Shown: positions 1-10,151, numbered from the stretch's first letter. The stretch is DNA of 64,000 bases from Symbiodinium natans (GCA_905221605.1 CAJNDS010002257.1:101779-165778), one strand, 5' to 3'. Numbers and translations: made by a program. Notes: generated by a model not told the origin, from the letters alone.

Positions 1-104
1 TTTGGGAGAAGGATGTACGACTGGGCGTGTGCGGGATTCCCTCGCGCTGTTTCGCGTGTGAACGAACAGCTCCAGAACTGAAATCTACTCTCTGCACCCT
101 AAAC

Positions 105-198
105 CTGGGGATGTTCCCCCTTATACTGACAGTCCATAATAGGGATTATAATACAATAATTCTTATTAAGGACTCTTAGTATGAGGGGGGACATCCCA
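105..198. mobile_element. Family A short inverted-repeat element, copy 1
   Basis: Starts near GGGGATGTTCCCCCTTATA and ends near its inverse, GGGGGGACATCCCA. The interior carries CATAATAGGGATTATAAT and AAGGACTCTTAGT. It matches copies at 1581, 24389, 26892, 35675 and 39746. No clear target-site duplication is visible here. It is far too short to encode a transposase, so it is presumably a non-autonomous (MITE-like) element. Confidence 0.6.
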
Positions 199-222
199 GT
201 CCAAGCCCTGGAATCCTCCCAG

Positions 223-254
<32 letters not shown>
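223..254. repeat. Poly-C tract (32 C)
   Basis: Uninterrupted run of 32 C. Similar tracts recur across the window, usually close to exon-like islands or telomeric repeats. Confidence 0.95.
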
Positions 255-255
<1 letters not shown>

Positions 256-275
256 CCCTTCTCCGCACTTAGCAC

Positions 276-314
276 CTGGCAGAGCCGGTGGCGTCTGCCC
301 TGACCAAGGAGTAC
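276..314 (-). CDS. Candidate exon
   Basis: GC-rich island next to the poly-C tract. On the minus strand it follows an acceptor-like GGGCAG and ends at a CAG|GTGCTA donor. One frame reads YSLVRADATGSA with mostly G/C third positions. It is only 39 nt long and another frame is also open, so this is a weak call with no family recognised. Confidence 0.18.
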
Positions 315-640
315 CTGCCCATTCCGATGTATAGTTTTGTCTGCCAAAGCCTGAAGGCTTATATTGCTACATTGGGGTTTCATATATATGTATATGTAAA
401 AAAAATATACATATATACATACGTGTATAATCAATAATATATGTAGAGCTCGCCCCCCCCCCCCCCCCCCCATGGTTCCCCCAACCCTGTGGTCCTCCCA
501 ACCTCGGGTCTAGGGCTTCAGGTCTCGGGTGTCGGGTTTCGGTTTCAAAGTTCAGGGTGTAGGGCCCACCCTCCCCCCCCCCCCACCCCCCCCACCCGCT
601 GTGTTGGGGGCAGGGGGTTGGAGGGGGGGATACCATCAAG

Positions 641-760
641 GATGGCTCTTCGGCCCCCGTGATTAACCATGGGTTCAGGCGCAAACTTCAAGAGGCGTTG
701 AAGGAAGGGGTTGAGGAGGAATCTTTGCCAAGCTTTCTGAGGGGTGCTTCGAAAGACTGA
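641..760 (+). CDS. Candidate terminal exon
   Basis: After CATCAAG an open frame of 39 codons runs to TGA at 758-760, containing INHGFRRKLQEALKEGVEEE (charged, helix-like). There is no ATG and no strong polypyrimidine tract. The minus strand is also open here, so strand is uncertain and chance cannot be excluded. Confidence 0.15.
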   Translation, partial: DGSSAPVINHGFRRKLQEALKEGVEEESLPSFLRGASKD

Positions 761-1251
761 AGCTTCCCCTAAACCCCAATCCCGAAACCGTTCCATTCCG
801 TGAAGCATGCTTCTCCGGGCCTGTTCCGCTTCGGTCCAAAGCTATCCACACCTCACCAGCCTCGCCTCGCGCGAGGGCGTGAACCCTCGACTCGAAGGCC
901 CAAACCCCAAACCCCAGGCCTGAGTAGCCCTTTATCCTTCAAGTGGAAGCTGCCCCGAGTTTCAGGTAGCTGCGCCGTTGTTGAGGGTATATTTGTAGGT
1001 TACTCAATGATCCAAGGTTGAGATGTTGGAAGCCCGAGCTACCTAACATGTTGGGTGGGCTAAGTGGAATGGGTCAAAGAGTACTTCACATGGTAACTAC
1101 TTAAAGAAGCGAGTAACACTGGCAATTGCTTAGGTACGCTCCTCAAAACTGCAAACCCTGAACCCTGAACCCTGAACCCCAAGAGGGGCGGTGCGCGGGG
1201 AGATTGGGTGATCTTCAGCCCCTACTCGCAGAATAAGACCCTAAGCCCGAA

Positions 1252-1340
1252 ACCCTAAACCCTAAACCCTAAACCCTCAACCCTAAACCCTAAGCCCTAA
1301 GCCCTAAACCCTAAACCCTAAACCCTAAACCCTAAACCCC
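1252..1340. repeat. Interstitial telomeric array, C-strand
   Basis: CCCTAAA repeated about 12 times with a few CCCTCAA and CCCTAAG variants. The orientation switches to TTTAGGG at 1467-1505, across a unique stretch of about 125 bp. Confidence 0.95.
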
Positions 1341-1580
1341 CAAGAGGTTTCAGCTGAAATGATGGTTCCCTCTTGGGGGTCGGTTTTGATAAAACGGAGC
1401 CTTTTAACTAGGCACCCCAAAATGTCTTTAGGCAGGTGCCGAGGTGTCCCGAAACATTGGAAGTAGGGTTTAGGGTTTAGGGTTTCGGGTTTAGGGTTTA
1501 GGGTTGAGCATTTCCCAAAGTAGGGGGTACCTCTTCCTGTATATAGGACCCCCTCCAAGGGGCACTCCTCAACTTACGCC

Positions 1581-1773
1581 TTGGGATGTTCCCCCTTATA
1601 CTAACAGTTATACTACTCCTATTATAATCCCTATTAAGCACTGCTAGTTTATACTAGCAGTTATACTACCCCTATTATAATCCCCATTAAGCACTGTTAG
1701 TTTATACTAACAGTTATACTACTCCTACTATTATCCCTATTAAGCACTGTTAGTGTAAGGGGGAGCATCCCAA
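1581..1773. mobile_element. Family A element, copy 2, internally triplicated
   Basis: The termini TTGGGATGTTCCCCCTTATA and (inverted) GGGGGAGCATCCCAA match the family. The interior unit of 53 bp, starting TTATACTACTCC and ending CTAGCAG/CTAACAG, is present two full times plus a 40-bp third copy. The flanks AACTTACGCC and AACTTAAACC match at 8 of 10 positions, a decayed target-site duplication. Confidence 0.65.
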
Positions 1774-1800
1774 CTTAAACCCATTTCTGGCTTGCCGCAG

Positions 1801-1870
1801 CGTGGCCCTGGCCCTCAAAGTGCAGGGGCAGCGCCCAGAGGCGGCTGCCAGTGCCGGGAGCCTGCCATAG
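1801..1870 (+). CDS. Candidate exon
   Basis: Preceded by the acceptor-like CTTGCCGCAG. The frame VALALKVQGQRPEAAASAGS has strong G/C third-position bias and runs to TAG at 1868-1870; a GT donor at 1851-1852 is the alternative end. Flanked by a family A element on the left and TTTAGGG repeats on the right. No family recognised. Confidence 0.25.
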
Positions 1871-2309
1871 TTGGGTTTAGGGTTTAGGGTTTAGGGTTGG
1901 GGTCTGGGGTTTGGGGTTTAGGGTATAGGGTCAAAGTGGCTCACACTTGGGGGGCTTCTGAAAATAGGGGCATCTTTCTTTTGAGGTCTATACGAAGGGT
2001 CCCTGACCCTTGCCGACCAAAGCCCAAAGCCGCAATGCTCCCCCCGACCCCCCCGGCGCGTGTATGAATGCCCGAGAAGCCCTCAAACCGGATAGAATCC
2101 CCTAAGCACCCTATAGCTTCTAACTAGAAGCCGGGCCCAGCAGGAGAGGTAGCGAGGGAATCAGGCAACGTTAAAGCCGGAGCCTCAGGGAATACCCCAG
2201 AGCCGAAACCCTCAACCCTACAAAATCTCCCTAAACCCTAAACCCTAAACCCTAAAGCCTAAACCCTAAACCCTATACCCCAAACCCCACAAAATCTCCA
2301 TGCCCGTGC

Positions 2310-2385
2310 TGCCGGCTCCACTGCGCGGCCCTCGCCAGCGAGGGCTGCGGTGCTGAGGGTGGAGCCCGACCAGGCCGCAACCAGG
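2310..2385 (-). CDS. Candidate exon, strand uncertain
   Basis: GC-rich island between CCCTAAA arrays. On the minus strand, after CCACCCTCAG, a frame reads TAALAGEGRAVEPAARAW and ends near a possible GA donor (GATTTTG). The same GATTTTG follows the candidate exon at 37019. A plus-strand frame is also open, so strand is not settled. Confidence 0.2.
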
Positions 2386-2930
2386 CCTTTTGAGGGCGCT
2401 TGGTTTGGGATGTTCAGTAGCCCTAAACCCTAAACCCTAACCCCTAAACCCTACTCCCTAATCACTAAACCCAAGAGTGCTTTTGGGTTTACATTTTCGG
2501 GCTTACATGGGCCCACAAAGTTTCTGGGTCCACGCTGGGGATCCTTTTCTTCGTCGAAGCCCCAAGAATCCCAAAAAAACCCTAAACCCAAAACCTAAAC
2601 CTGAACCCTGAACCCTAAACACCTAGGCATGTAAGGTACCCCGATGAAAATCTGATTCTTCCTCAGGTTTGATCTATGCAGGCAAACAGAACGCACATTG
2701 TCCGAGGAGAGTGTAGCTATATCCTGCGAAATCAAGCTCAAAGCAACCACTCTCGGAAAGCAACCTCCAAGGCAGGTCTCCGCATCTACCCTCAACTACG
2801 GTGGAACTTTGTGTTAAGAAATTTTATGAAGCAAGAAATTAGACTCTCGAATTGAGAAAAATAATTATATTCAGAGTCTGAATCGCAACCCAAACGTAAT
2901 TACAAATTGAATGGCCTTTTTGCAAGGCTT

Positions 2931-3253
2931 CCAGCCCTCCAGCCCTCCAGCCCTCCAGCCCTAGCCCTCCAGTCCTCCAGTCCTCCAGCCCTCCAGCCCT
3001 CCAGCCCTCCAGCCCTCCAGCCCTCCAGCCCTCCAGCCCTCCAGCCCTCCAGGATTAAGCCCTCCAGCCCTCCAGCCCTCCAGCCCTCCAGCCCTCCAGC
3101 CCTCCAGCCCTCCAGCCCTCCAGCCCTCCAGCCCTCCAGCCCTCCAGCCCTCCAGCCCTCCAGCCCTCCAGCCCTCCAGCCCTCCAGCCCTCCAGCCCTC
3201 CAGCCCTCCAGCCCTCCAGCCCTCCAGCCCTCCAGCCCTCCAGCCCTCCAGCC
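2931..3253. repeat. CCCTCCAGC satellite, forward block
   Basis: About 35 copies of the 9-mer CCCTCCAGC, with one interruption (GGATTAAG) near 3052. The long open reading frames across it (repeated ALQPSSPP) are a by-product of a period divisible by three, not evidence for a protein. Confidence 0.95.
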
Positions 3254-3335
3254 GGGGTTTAGGGTTTAGGGTTCATGTTTCAGGGTTCGGGGTTTGACCT
3301 GTCAATCTGAATCCTTTCTTGCTCCAAAATCTTTG

Positions 3336-3962
3336 GGGCTGGAGGGCTGGAGGGCTGGAGGGTTGGAGGGCTTGAGGGCTGGAGGGCTGGAAGGCTGGAG
3401 GGCTGGAGCTGGAGGGCGGGCTGGAGGGCGGGCTGGAGGGAGGGCTGGAGGGAGGGCTGGAGGGAGGGCTGGAGGGAGGGCTGGAGGGAGGGCTGGACAA
3501 AGGGCTGGATGGAGGGAGGGCTGGAGGGAGGGCTGGAGGGAGGGCTGGAGGGAGGGCTGGAGGGAGGGAGGGCTGGAGGGAGGGCGGGAGGGCTGGAGGG
3601 AGGGCTGGAGGGAGGGCTGGAGGGAGGGCTGGAGGGAGGGCTGGAGGGAGGGAGGGCTGGAGGGAGGGCTGGGAGGGCTGGAGGGAGGGCTGGAGGGCTG
3701 GAGGGAGGGCTGGAGGGCTGGAGGGAGGGCTGGAGGGCTGGAGGGCTGGAGGGCTGGAGGGCTGGAGGGCTGGAGGGCTGGAGGGCTGGAGGGCTGGAGG
3801 GCTGGAGGGCTGGAGGGCTGGAGGGCTGGAGGGCTGGAGGGCTGGAGGGCTGGAGGGCTGGAGGGCTGGAGGGCTGGAGGGTGGAGGGCTGGAGGGCTGG
3901 AGGGCTGGAGGGCTGGAGGGCTGGAGGGCTGGAGGGCTGGAGGGCTGGAGGGCTGGAGGGCG
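3336..3962. repeat. CCCTCCAGC satellite, inverted block
   Basis: The same 9-mer in opposite orientation (GGGCTGGAG), over about 627 bp. The central half (about 3410-3730) is built from 13-mer GGAGGGAGGGCT-type and GGGCGGGCT-type variants, while both ends are pure 9-mer. Together with the forward block it forms a large inverted repeat around an 80-bp centre that contains TTTAGGG repeats. Confidence 0.95.
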
Positions 3963-4241
3963 GAGAAAGCAAAGGGTTGGTCAGGTTGAATAAGAAATGT
4001 TTTCAAGACTCTCGCCTCAAATCTACCTTTCTTAATGCATCTGCCTGGTTAAGAAATGTCCCAGACTCTGGTGGACCTTCGAACCTTTCTTATCATAAGT
4101 TTTGACCGTACTTTGAGTAAGGACAGCCCAGATTCGGAAGACTTCTGCCATGCTCGGCGCGATTTGGGGGCTTCAGACAGCAAGGGGAGGGGCGGGTTGC
4201 CTACATGTCCTCACTAAGCCCCAACTGGTCCATACCACACA

Positions 4242-4378
4242 TGGAGGTTCATGGTACTTGTTCACCAATTTTTAACTGTACTTCTAACCATACTAGGGCA
4301 CTTAAGGGGCTATATAAGTGGGTCCAGAAGTACAGCTCTAATTTATAATTGCTTACTATAAGTACCATGAACCTCCCA
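4242..4378. mobile_element. Family B short inverted-repeat element, copy 1
   Basis: Begins TGGAGGTTCATGGTACTT and ends with the inverse AGTACCATGAACCTCC. The interior holds CTTAAGGGGCTATATAAGTG. It matches copies at 12138 and 35206. No convincing target-site duplication. Confidence 0.6.
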
Positions 4379-4400
4379 ATGCGGGTGAACACCACGTCAG

Positions 4401-4477
4401 CCTCCCACGGCCGCACCCTTCGCCGCCGAGGTTGCGGTGGGAGGCAACCCCACCAGACTGGGCAGCGCCGGTTCCTG
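4401..4477 (+). CDS. Candidate exon, strand uncertain
   Basis: Starts after CACGTCAG and ends at TTCCTG|GTATCT. The frame reads PPTAAPFAAEVAVGGNPTRL with biased third positions. It lies directly between a family B element and TTTAGGG repeats. The minus strand also gives an open frame after AGATACCAG (EPALPSLVGLPPTAT), so strand is not certain. Confidence 0.3.
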
Positions 4478-4493
4478 GTATCTGCTTTCCCGG

Positions 4494-4572
4494 TTTAGGG
4501 TTTAGGGTTTAGGGTTTGGGCTTTGGGGTTTAGGGTTTGGGGTTTAGGGTTTGGGCTTTAGGGTTTAGGGTT
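4494..4572. repeat. Interstitial telomeric array, G-strand
   Basis: About 11 TTTAGGG units with TTTGGGG and TTTGGGC variants, immediately beyond the candidate exon's donor site. Confidence 0.9.
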
Positions 4573-4605
4573 TGAGGGGGCTTACCCTGAACCCTCGGTA
4601 CCCCT

Positions 4606-4690
4606 AAAAGGTTCCCCTTAATATACTCCGAGTATGGCCCTTGAGATACCCTTAGGGATCCTTAAAAAGGGACCCCTAAAACCCAAGGCA
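4606..4690. mobile_element. Dispersed repeat family D, copy 1
   Basis: Shares an ordered set of words with 19141-19220: AGGTTCCCC, AATA-ACTCC, ATGGCCCTTG, TAGGGATC and AAACCCAAGG. About 85 bp. No terminal inverted repeat is obvious; it could be a fragment of an element or a conserved intron piece. Confidence 0.4.
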
Positions 4691-4923
4691 CAAGTTGCGG
4701 TTTCCTAAGAAAACACCTGCTGACATCCTCTTACTTGGGCCTTTCTCACGTCTCACCCTCTCGTTTAGGGTTTAGGAATTAGGCTTTAGGGTTTAGGCTT
4801 TAGGGTTCTGGGTTGAGGCTTCTGGGTTCTAAGGTTTAGGGTTCTGGATTCTAGGGTTTAGGGTTTTCAGGGTTCAGGGTTCAGAGGGCTTAGAGGCGCC
4901 ATTCACCAAACGACCCCCCGCAG

Positions 4924-5229
4924 TGGCCCCAGATCTGTCTGACACCACAGGGATCTGATCCCTGGAGTGCCCTCAGATCAGCCTTGGCGCGCATCAAAAC
5001 CAGTGCCCCCACCCAACAAGTTGCCGAAAAGCAGGGGGTGAGGAGGCTTGTGAAGCTTCCCCTGAAGGGTTTCGTGCTTAGGGTGTTTAGGGCTTGGGAT
5101 GACCGAGACCACGAAGACAATGACGAGAACCACCACCACCACCACCACCACCACCACCACCACCACCACCACCACCACCACCACCACCACCACCACCACC
5201 ACCATCATCAATATTCGGATGTGATTTGA
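4924..5229 (+). CDS. Open frame with long His tract
   Basis: After CCCCCCGCAG the frame stays open to TGA at 5227-5229. It contains LARIKTSAPTQQVAEKQGVR and KLPLKGFVLRVFRAWDD, then an acidic stretch and 25 consecutive His codons (CAC)n. The part before the CAC array could be an exon; the array itself is a trinucleotide repeat that would code poly-His only if translated. No start codon or donor could be fixed. Confidence 0.22.
   Translation, partial: WPQICLTPQGSDPWSALRSALARIKTSAPTQQVAEKQGVRRLVKLPLKGFVLRVFRAWDDRDHEDNDENHHHHHHHHHHHHHHHHHHHHHHHHHHQYSDVI
5131..5205. repeat. (CAC)n trinucleotide array
   Basis: 25 perfect CAC units followed by CATCATCAA. Open in several frames on both strands (His, Thr, Pro, or Val, Gly, Trp), so ORFs across it have no weight alone. 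Confidence 0.95.
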
Positions 5230-5328
5230 CGTAACTTGGGCGGCGGAGAGCGTGACTAGGTCTGCAGGGGGAGGACATGATTCCTACGCCCCTGCGGTCT
5301 CAAGGCCTAAGAGCCCCCCCCAACACAC

Positions 5329-5394
5329 TGTCGGGCCAAAGGAGCCCCGTCGCCCGTGGGTGTCGTGATGCTCAGGACGAGGTCTGCGCCAGAT
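5329..5394 (-). CDS. Candidate exon
   Basis: On the minus strand, after GACTCTGTGCCCAG, the frame reads SGADLVLSITTPTGDGAPLA with strongly G/C-biased third positions, and ends at CGACA|GTGTGT. The island lies in a stretch without telomeric repeats. No family recognised. Confidence 0.3.
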
Positions 5395-5689
5395 CTGGGC
5401 ACAGAGTCAATCTCGCATTCATGGGGCTTAGGCCCGTTACAGGTGAAGGTTGTGGAACAAGTGAGGAGCAATCCATGAGCATTTACAAAACCATAACCCT
5501 AAATACTATAATATTTGCTTAAGAAACCGCAACAAACAAAAGAAAATAACCCTAGACTCCCTCATAAGGAGGAATGTTCTTTGGGAGGTTCTCAAGCAAA
5601 TAGTCAGTAGAGCTTAGTCAGTAGTAAAGTCCGAACCACAAAAGCAACGCTCCAGGGAACACCACAGAGCCACGCTAGGGAATTCGGGC

Positions 5690-5734
5690 ATGACTTTGAC
5701 AGCAGCTTGCTGGATCAAGCTCCCAAGCCTTCAG
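5690..5734 (+). CDS. Candidate short exon
   Basis: ATG ACT TTG ... to a consensus donor CTTCAG|GTAATC; reads MTLTAACWIKLPSLQ. An internal acceptor (TTTGACAG) offers a shorter alternative. Weak because it is short. Confidence 0.18.
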
Positions 5735-5829
5735 GTAATCTTAGTCTTTGGGGTTCAAAGGTTTAGAGTAGGGAAGAAGCGAACAATTCAGAGCAAGCCG
5801 TCCCCAAATCCGCTCCCACCCCTCGACTG

Positions 5830-5901
5830 CATGAATATTGTTCGGGGTGCGCCAGCGGGGCGGCCAGGAAAGGCCCCACAACCTCAGTCGGGGCGGGTAA
5901 C
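5830..5901 (-). CDS. Candidate exon
   Basis: On the minus strand, after AAAGCTGCCCAG, the frame reads LPAPTEVVGPFLAAPLAHPE with biased third positions. The donor end is unclear. It lies about 435 bp upstream (in the minus sense) of the candidate at 5329-5394, on the same strand. Confidence 0.25.
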
Positions 5902-6073
5902 CTGGGCAGCTTTGCACAGAACACCCATCAAACCCAAAACTGCAGATTACGGGTATCTACTAAGTTGAGGGATTCGATAAGCTTCGAAACTTACCAGCAT
6001 GAACCATCTGACGAAAAGGAGATGCATGCCCGCATGCCCAATGGCCAACGGCAAGAAGAAGGAAACCTACTCC

Positions 6074-6562
<489 letters not shown>

Positions 6563-6626
6563 CACTACTTCTACATCTACTTCAAATAACAAAAACAACA
6601 ACAACAATCATCATATGAATCCGCAG

Positions 6627-6760
6627 CAAGAAGCCCTTCAGAAGCTTGAACCAGAAACCTGCCGAAACAAGAGCAGCTCCTCGCCTCACTCTCCTAGACC
6701 CGAACCTAGATCGCCCAAACTACCCAAGTTCATGGACCACAAATCATCCCACAAAACAGG
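6627..6760 (+). CDS. Candidate exon beside the CTA array
   Basis: Starts after ATCCGCAG and ends at a strong donor AACAGG|GTAGGT. The frame reads QQEALQKLEPETCRNKSSSS followed by a Pro/Ser/Lys-rich stretch. The same frame continues upstream as Thr through the CTA array, so the array could be translated as poly-Thr if no acceptor is used. No family recognised. Confidence 0.3.
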
Positions 6761-6864
6761 GTAGGTACGCTGGGGGTCTCGAAGCTCCATTAAATCCAAA
6801 CCCAAAAGCCTAAACATCCCTAAAAGCCCAGCAGGAGCCCTGTTTTTTCTGGGAGCCCGCGCAG

Positions 6865-6954
6865 GTTTCGGGCTCAGCAGGGAGACACGCCGGAGGCGAA
6901 GACCGAGGGGCACGCAGCGCCCTGGGCGCTCGTGTTTGTGGGAAGGCGGATTGA
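6865..6954 (+). CDS. Candidate exon
   Basis: After AGCCCGCGCAG the frame reads VSGSAGRHAGGEDRGARSAL and on to TGA at 6952-6954; GT sites inside offer possible donors. Gly/Arg-rich, so chance readability is high. Confidence 0.2.
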   Translation, partial: VSGSAGRHAGGEDRGARSALGARVCGKAD

Positions 6955-6972
6955 CTTCGGCTCAAAAACAAG

Positions 6973-7057
6973 CCTGGAGCCCTTTAAACCCTCTGTCAGA
7001 TATTCCTGAATATGATAAGGGAGAATATAAAATGTCCCAAAGGCCTTACCTGGCTAG
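6973..7057. mobile_element. Family C short inverted-repeat element, copy 1
   Basis: Ends CCTGGAGCCCTT and (inverted) CCTTACCTGG. The interior words ACCCTCTG, TATTCCTGAATATGAT and GTCCCAAAGGCC match copies at 13424, 39435 and 52615. Confidence 0.55.
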
Positions 7058-7583
7058 GGTTTAGCGAGCTGCACGGCCGCTAGTCTACCGGATCTAAGCC
7101 TGAACAGGGATGAGACGGTGAGATCAGGAATCCTCCTTACCTTTTCAGACGGAACCTAAAAATTCCAAAACCCAAAACTAACCTTAGCGGGTTCAAGGGA
7201 TTTTCGGATAGAGGAGAGCTGGATTTCCGGTAGTATCTTCACATTCAGCAAGGACTCTCAAGCCTCTTCTAAGTTCAGGGTTCAGTGTGAACTCGTTCTT
7301 CCTTCGTGGGGCTTGTAAGGGAAGCCAGAAACCCCAACAAAAGCAAGTTTTGTAGTTAAAACCCAAAGGTGTCTGGGCAACATTCTGGGATCCGATGCTG
7401 CTTCCACCCTACAGTTCACCCGCCCCCCAACCCGAAAGAAGGCCCAAACAAGGCAGATGGTCGGGTGAATAGTTTTTTTCCCGGGGAGAGGGGGGGGACC
7501 CTAAACCCTAAACTTTAAACCCTAAACCCTAAACCCTAAATCTTAAACCCTAAACGGGTGAGGGCAAACACCGATTCCCTTAC

Positions 7584-7638
7584 CAGCTCCCGTGGTGGCC
7601 CAGCCGCGGGTTCGTGCGAAGGCCTGGCGGGCACGGGG
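7584..7638 (-). CDS. Candidate exon
   Basis: Both splice sites are good on the minus strand: AACTTCTCACAG| before and GAGCTG|GTAAGG after. Two frames are open (PRARQAFARTRGWATTGA or PVPARPSHEPAAGPPREL). Telomeric C-strand repeats lie just beyond the donor, inside the presumed intron. Confidence 0.33.
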
Positions 7639-7953
7639 CTGTGAGAAGTTTCCCGGGCCCAAGGCCCTGGAAGCCCGTTGGGTTTCGGGTCTAGGAAAGT
7701 AGATCTGGGGTTCTACTTCCTTTCTATCCTCCCAGGGTTTCCTGGTTTGAGTTTCAGCTTTCATGGGTAAAGGGAACGTAAGCCCTAAACCCGAAACCCT
7801 AAACCCTAAACCCTAAACCCTAAACCCTAAACCAGAATAGCTGAGGGACTGGGGAGCTGAGGGTTTTGTGGAGGATGCTGGTGGCTTTACACCTCTAGGG
7901 TTTAGGGTTTAGGGTTTAGGGTTTAGGGTAGCTTGAGCACTTCGCTTCTTCAG

Positions 7954-8001
7954 GATCCTTGGAAAGAATTCCCTGAGGGGGAAAGACTGGCGCGATTCGA
8001 A
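7954..8001 (+). CDS. Candidate exon
   Basis: Polypyrimidine acceptor CACTTCGCTTCTTCAG| followed by exactly 16 codons, DPWKEFPEGERLARFE, and a donor |GTAACG. TTTAGGG repeats precede the acceptor. No family recognised. Confidence 0.33.
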
Positions 8002-8334
8002 GTAACGGGGCACCCGCTTGGACACCCACCCCGTGCCTTGTTGCCGATTGCATCGTCGTGACCTCGTAGGGATAGAACCCCTTGCAGGGTAGATGTACAT
8101 ACATATAACTATATGGGCGGATATAAGCTAAACTTTAAACCCTAAACCCTAAATGCTAAACCCTAAATCCTAAACCCTAAACCCTCCCCTCAGTCCATAC
8201 GAAAGAGCCAGTAGGTTTAGGTCGGGGGCCCGGCTTCTTGGAGGCAAGACCCTGTGCTCGACGCCTCTAAGCCTCTTACTTTAAAACCCACAACCCTCTT
8301 ACCCTAAGCCCAGATGAGCCCAAAAAACCCTTCA

Positions 8335-8372
8335 GGGTTTAGGGTTTAGGGTTTTTGCCCTAAACCCTAAAC
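8335..8372. repeat. Head-to-head telomeric junction
   Basis: TTTAGGG repeats run rightward and meet CCCTAAA repeats across the spacer TTTTTG. This G-then-C order is the orientation produced by joining two chromosome ends. Confidence 0.8.
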
Positions 8373-8381
8373 TTTCCTAAG

Positions 8382-8479
8382 CCCCTACAAAACAACAAAG
8401 AACACTCTCGTGGAGCCCACAGATTCAAAGGTGCTTGTGCTCGAGCCATCCTCCCTGGTTGATTCCATCTTTCCTAAAG
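8382..8479 (+). CDS. Candidate exon
   Basis: After AAACTTTCCTAAG the frame reads NTLVEPTDSKVLVLEPSSLV then DSIFPK, and meets a donor AAAG|GTCTTG. The frame stays open to TAG at 8511 if that donor is skipped. CCCTAAA repeats supply the pyrimidines before the acceptor. No family recognised. Confidence 0.35.
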
Positions 8480-8886
8480 GTCTTGTATGGGGCTGGGGTA
8501 TCTAGGTGACTCTGGGGAGACCCTCGACCCTGAAAGCCCACACAAACTCCGAAGCTCCCAAAACCCTCTCCTGCATCCACAAACCCTAAGTAGAAGAAAA
8601 CAGGTCTGCCACCCGCCAGAAGTCATTCCCCCCCCCCCCCCCCGGCTCGACCCCAGACCCCACCTGAAAAGTTAAGTCACAAGTCACCTCCCCGAGAAAC
8701 CAGAAAGGTTTAAGGGGTTTGTGAACTGAGTGTTCTGGGGTTATACAAGCTCACTTCTCCAATATCCCAAGCTGCGAAGCTTACCCCGTCCTAGCCCAGT
8801 AAGGCCCCTGCGGATGCGAACAGCATGCTGACCTTTCAGTCAGAGGCATAATATCCCTCAACCTTTCTAGGATGTTGGTTCAAGGC

Positions 8887-9120
8887 TTAGGGAGCTGGCA
8901 GGAAGTTGATGATAGGCATGTAGGGTTTAGGATTGACGAGGCTTTGCCTTGTCCGGATGTTGCTCCAGAGCAGGGGAGCCAAGATTGCACGACTCGAGGT
9001 TTGCGACAGCTGATCTCGGAGATCGCGTAAGAGGGACTTTGTTCTCATGCACGAAAGTTGCATGGTGGCGCTGGGACTTGAGGTTCTAGAAGATACCCTC
9101 CTACTGCGCCCCATGTTCAC
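8887..9120. other. Unassigned stretch with overlapping short open frames
   Basis: No telomeric arrays. Two minus-strand frames and one plus-strand frame are open for 30-70 codons, and all read plausibly, so none can be preferred by eye. A decayed family F terminus (TAGCCCAGTA) lies just to the left at 8793. Confidence 0.3.
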
Positions 9121-9691
9121 CGGCCATGTTTAGAAACATCCCGAAGCCCTCAACTTAAAAGGCGCAACACGTCTGAAACACCACAGGGCCTCGGCCTCGA
9201 ATCCTGCAGCTCGTTTGGTAAACCCCGCCCCCCACCCAACCCTCCCTCCTCTTTTGTTTTTACCCCCCCCCCCCCCCACAAAAACACAGGGCGTCAGCTC
9301 TCGCGCCCGCCTGCGGCTAAGCGGAGCTGCAGTACAGCCTGGGCCAGGGCAGCGTCGGTTCGCTGAGGTCTGCTGCAAGCACTTGGGGTGCTTAAAGCGC
9401 AAGTGAAGTGGTAGAATCACTACCCCACCTCGGCGATGGATCCCCAAACTGTGGTTCCAAAAACACGACATTCCTTGTTCAGTTAAAATGGGGTTTACGA
9501 TTCGTATAAAAGATGTAAAGTGGCTTTTGTCCACAAGGACCCTGTATTCATCTGGTCAAAAAAAGGGCCCCCCCATGCGCCGTGACAGCCTCGCCTGGGC
9601 GTTCCGTGCGGCGCTGGCGACTCCGTGGGCGGCAATAGCTGGGCCAGCAGCCTGCGAAGTTTCGCGCCCCCCGCCCCTCCCCTTCCCCCCC

Positions 9692-9748
9692 CGCTCTTAA
9701 GCTCTTAAGCTCTTAGGCTCTTAAGCTCTTAAGCTCTTGACCTCTTAA
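9692..9748. repeat. GCTCTTAA octamer tandem repeat
   Basis: Seven imperfect copies of GCTCTTAA. Not telomeric, but it leads into a degenerate telomere-like tract (GTTGTAGGG) at 9770-9812. Confidence 0.85.
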
Positions 9749-10066
9749 GCCCTATACAGCCCGTTTAGGGGTTGTAGGGTTAAAGGGTGTAGGGTTGTAG
9801 GGTTTAGGGTTTCTGGGCCCTAGTCCTTATGGACCCTAAACCCACTTGGGTCGTCTCTAAAGAGGACTTCCAGATCGAGGAGGGCCTCGATCCACCCCCT
9901 TCCCCCCTCCCCCCCCTTGAGTCCCCGCTCGCTAGGGCTTCTGTGGCTTCGACGGCTCGAGCAAAGGCCAAACAAGGCTGGCCGCTGTTGAGCTAGCGTG
10001 GTCTGCGGAGGATAGTTGCGCCAGAAAGTCTGATTCCTAAACCTGTTTGAGGATCCACTTTCTAGA

Positions 10067-10067
<1 letters not shown>

Positions 10068-10148
<81 letters not shown>
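10068..10148. repeat. Poly-C tract (81 C)
   Basis: The longest homopolymer in the window: 81 consecutive C. It can encode poly-Pro or poly-Gly on paper. The length in the assembly may not be exact, because such tracts are hard to sequence. Confidence 0.95.

Positions 10149-10151
<3 letters not shown>

Noticed and set aside
3273-4105. Long ORFs (198-234 codons) of ALQPSSPP or GWRAGGLE type
   Set aside because: Produced by the 9-bp CCCTCCAGC satellite; all frames and both strands are open and there is no non-repetitive part.
8815-8850. tRNA-like anticodon hairpin CTGAC-CTTTCA-GTCAG
   Set aside because: Six-base loop and no D, T or acceptor stems around it.
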